This document shows positions 5,358 to 6,632 of a stretch of 6,632 nucleotides of DNA, one piece after another. The stretch is from Vitreoscilla sp. GTDB lineage: Bacteria > Pseudomonadota > Gammaproteobacteria > Burkholderiales > Burkholderiaceae. How positions within the stretch are numbered: the first letter of the stretch is position 1; each line of letters begins with the position of its first letter. The notes below the pieces were generated by a model that ran no database searches, was not told where the DNA came from, and saw only the letters and a list, made by a program, of their open reading frames with translations. Where the stretch lies: assembly GCA_014378125.1 (NCBI GenBank), contig JACMOG010000278.1, positions 1 through 6,632 on the forward strand. The letters run 5' to 3'. Position numbers and translations under genes: made by a program.

Positions 5358-5993
5358 ATGAGTCGCCTGCCCCGGCTCGACCGGCCCACGAGCGAGCAGA
5401 TCGCCGCCCTGCCGCCCTACGAGGCGCTGGGTGCCGATCACATCCACGTGCTCGAGACGGCCGCGCAGCTTGAGTTCGCGGCCCGTGAACTGCGCGCGTC
5501 GGTGCACGTGGGCTTCGACACCGAAAGCAAGCCGATCTTCGTGGCGGGCACCCCGCAGACGGGCCCGCACGTGCTCCAGTTCGCCACGCCGAACGACGCG
5601 TTCATCGTGCAGCCCGCGCGACCCGGCATGGCCGATTTCCTGCGCGAGATGATCGAGTCCGACGCCATCGTCAAGGTGGGATTCGGCCTGGCCTCCGACA
5701 AGCCGCAGATCTGGAACAGCCTCGGCCTGCGGCTGGGCAAGTCGATCGACCTGTCGTTCCTGGTGCGCAGGCTGGGGTTCGATCAGCCGGTGGGGCTCAA
5801 GGTGGCCGTGGCGGTGGTGCTGGGAAGGCGCTTCCCGAAGTCGAAGACCGCCACCACGTCGAACTGGGCCAACCTGAACCTGACCGCGCAGCAGTTGCAG
5901 TACGCGGCGAATGACGCGCACGCGTCGCTCAGGATCTTCCAGGCCTTGAACGACATTCCGCCGAATGGCCTCGCGCCGCGGAATCCTTCCTGA
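5358..5993 (+). CDS. DEDDy-type 3'-5' exonuclease domain protein (RNase D-like)
   Basis: The 211 residues are essentially one DnaQ-like exonuclease domain. Exo I is GFDTES with D54 and E56. Exo II is VKVGFGLASDKPQI with D114. Exo III is QYAANDAHASL with Y182 and D186, the Y-x-x-x-D spacing of the DEDDy class. All four acidic metal ligands and the Tyr are present, so the domain should be catalytically competent for two-metal-ion removal of 3' nucleotides. There is no HRDC domain as in true RNase D, so this is the short stand-alone type; whether it prefers RNA or DNA cannot be read from sequence. It is presumably cytosolic. The ATG at 5358 lacks a clear ribosome site and lies 42 bp after the DUF805 stop, so shared transcription is likely. 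It ends nine bases before the convergent acetyltransferase stop. Confidence 0.88.
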   Translation: MSRLPRLDRPTSEQIAALPPYEALGADHIHVLETAAQLEFAARELRASVHVGFDTESKPIFVAGTPQTGPHVLQFATPNDAFIVQPARPGMADFLREMIESDAIVKVGFGLASDKPQIWNSLGLRLGKSIDLSFLVRRLGFDQPVGLKVAVAVVLGRRFPKSKTATTSNWANLNLTAQQLQYAANDAHASLRIFQALNDIPPNGLAPRNPS

Positions 5994-6002
5994 ACGATCG
6001 CG

Positions 6003-6398
6003 CTAGCGGCGCTTTCCCGGCCGCTCCATCGCCACCTCGGACTGCGAAAAGCCCAGCTTCTCGTAGAACGCCGAGACGCCGGTCCGGCCGGCGCGCAATA
6101 CCCAGGTCATGCGGTCGTCGTCGCCCATGGCCGCGCGGACGAGCGCGGTGCCCACGCCCTGGCCGCGATGCGCGCTGGCGACGACCACCATCGAGATGTA
6201 GCCATTGAAGATGCCATCGGAGATCGCCCGCAGGAAGCCGATGACGGCGCCCTGCTCGATGGCCACCAGGACGACGTGCGAGCGCGCCACCAGTTCGCGG
6301 AAGACCTCGGGATCCTGGACGCGCGGACCCCAGTCGTTCGCGGCCAGGAGCAGGCGGGCTGGTTCGACCTCTTCGGGCAGGATTTCTCTGACAAGCAT
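6003..6398 (-). CDS. GNAT-family N-acetyltransferase
   Basis: With the ATG at 6398 the product is 131 residues, one GNAT domain. The acetyl-CoA pyrophosphate loop is visible as the R-G-Q-G-V-G-T-A motif (78-85), preceded by the strand [12 protein letters not shown] (67-78). The C-terminal signature [16 protein letters not shown] (109-124) holds the Tyr that often acts as general acid. GNAT proteins transfer acetyl from acetyl-CoA to an amine; the substrate here is not evident. A GTG at 6410 would add four residues (VPIA, read with initiator Met); neither start has a good ribosome site, and I prefer ATG for the family-like N-terminus ([18 protein letters not shown]). A possible -10, TAGCAT, lies at 6435-6430 on the minus strand without a clear -35. 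The gene is convergent with the exonuclease. Tandem repeats lie just upstream of its putative promoter. Confidence 0.88.
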   Translation of the reverse strand: MLVREILPEEVEPARLLLAANDWGPRVQDPEVFRELVARSHVVLVAIEQGAVIGFLRAISDGIFNGYISMVVVASAHRGQGVGTALVRAAMGDDDRMTWVLRAGRTGVSAFYEKLGFSQSEVAMERPGKRR

Positions 6399-6468
6399 GG
6401 CGATCGGCACGGGTTGACGGCAACGCGCGATGCTAACGAAAAAGCTTCATCGCAGATTTGCGGGGGTT

Positions 6469-6522
6469 GCTGGGTCACTGCTGGGCGTCGCTGGGTCGCT
6501 GCTGGGCGTCGCTGGGGCAGTC
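6469..6522. repeat. 21-bp imperfect tandem repeat, about 2.5 copies
   Basis: Copy 1 (6469-6489) and copy 2 (6490-6510) differ at a single base (GCTGGGTCACTG versus GCTGGGTCGCTG, each followed by CTGGGCGTC). A partial third copy starts at 6511 with GCTGGGGCAGTC. Each unit is itself two degenerate 10-11-bp GCTGGG half-units. It is non-coding as far as I can see and lies upstream of the acetyltransferase gene. Confidence 0.7.
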
Positions 6523-6530
6523 ACGACTCA

Positions 6531-6611
6531 CCGGGCAAGTCTCTTTTGTTCGTGTCCTCCGCCGGCCTGCGGCGCGGCTCCTCCTTGACCTCACAAAAGA
6601 GACCAGCCCGG
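6531..6611. repeat. 81-bp inverted-repeat element with 19-bp arms (REP/MITE-like)
   Basis: The left arm CCGGGCAAGTCTCTTTTGT (6531-6549) and the right arm ACAAAAGAGACCAGCCCGG (6593-6611) pair at 17 of 19 positions, including 11 consecutive bases. The 43-bp centre holds a further small hairpin, CGCCG-GCCTG-CGGCG, and is very GC-rich, whereas the arm cores are A/T-rich. The build resembles intergenic palindromic repeats common in betaproteobacterial chromosomes, but only one copy is in this window. It could also act as a terminator for a gene beyond the right edge. The remaining sequence to the edge (6612-6632) shows nothing. Confidence 0.55.
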
Positions 6612-6632
6612 TTCGTCGTTCCAACCATGGGC

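Noticed and set aside
4860..5921. 353-codon minus-strand frame opposite the DUF805 and exonuclease genes
   Set aside because: Composition is typical of an antisense shadow; the plus strand has intact exonuclease motifs.
6469..6522. CRISPR array
   Set aside because: Units are contiguous 21-bp tandem copies with no unique spacers and no cas gene nearby.

Overview
The window is GC-rich, tightly packed bacterial chromosome. A FlgN-like flagellar chaperone end, a type IV pilus retraction ATPase of the PilU class, and betaproteobacterial-looking housekeeping and accessory genes point to a motile betaproteobacterium, probably Burkholderiales. That placement is inferred from protein style and composition; there is no rRNA or other marker to confirm it.

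Layout, left to right. (1) 2-656, plus strand: the 3' end of a FlgN-like chaperone gene, a strong UUCG-loop terminator hairpin, and a small unrecognised acidic protein. (2) 657-781: a gene-free convergent gap with crossing inverted repeats. (3) 782-2083, minus: a PilU-type ATPase with a long charged/Ala-Gly C-terminal tail and no pilT next to it. (4) 2084-2325: a gene-free gap of about 240 bp. (5) 2326-4523, minus: one apparent operon read right to left. It runs MarR regulator, 53-codon isochorismatase remnant, small membrane protein, EntS-like MFS exporter. It is joined by a 4-nt gap and then two ATGA start/stop overlaps. (6) 4533-4760, minus: the 5' stub of a VOC (glyoxalase-like) gene that runs into unrelated sequence. 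(7) 4761-4994: an intergenic region with a 16-bp perfect palindrome and a candidate promoter. (8) 4995-5993, plus: a compact DUF805 membrane protein and a DEDDy 3'-5' exonuclease. (9) 6003-6398, minus: a GNAT acetyltransferase convergent with the exonuclease. (10) 6411-6632: gene-free, with a 21-bp tandem repeat and an 81-bp inverted-repeat element.

The main finding is the MarR operon. Its second gene keeps the start and the C-terminal end of an isochorismatase-family hydrolase, but about 130 residues between them are missing. The deletion is in frame, so the start codon, the stop codon and the overlap with the next gene are intact. The upstream VOC gene is also broken, so the MarR regulator sits between two decayed enzyme genes and still heads an apparently intact exporter operon. 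A likely reading is a former small-molecule detoxification/export locus that lost its enzymes and kept the regulator and the efflux pump.

I found no CRISPR array, tRNA, rRNA, transposase or integrase in the window, and no coherent new defence or mobile system. The unexplained material is the two gene deletions, the PilU tail and several intergenic repeats.
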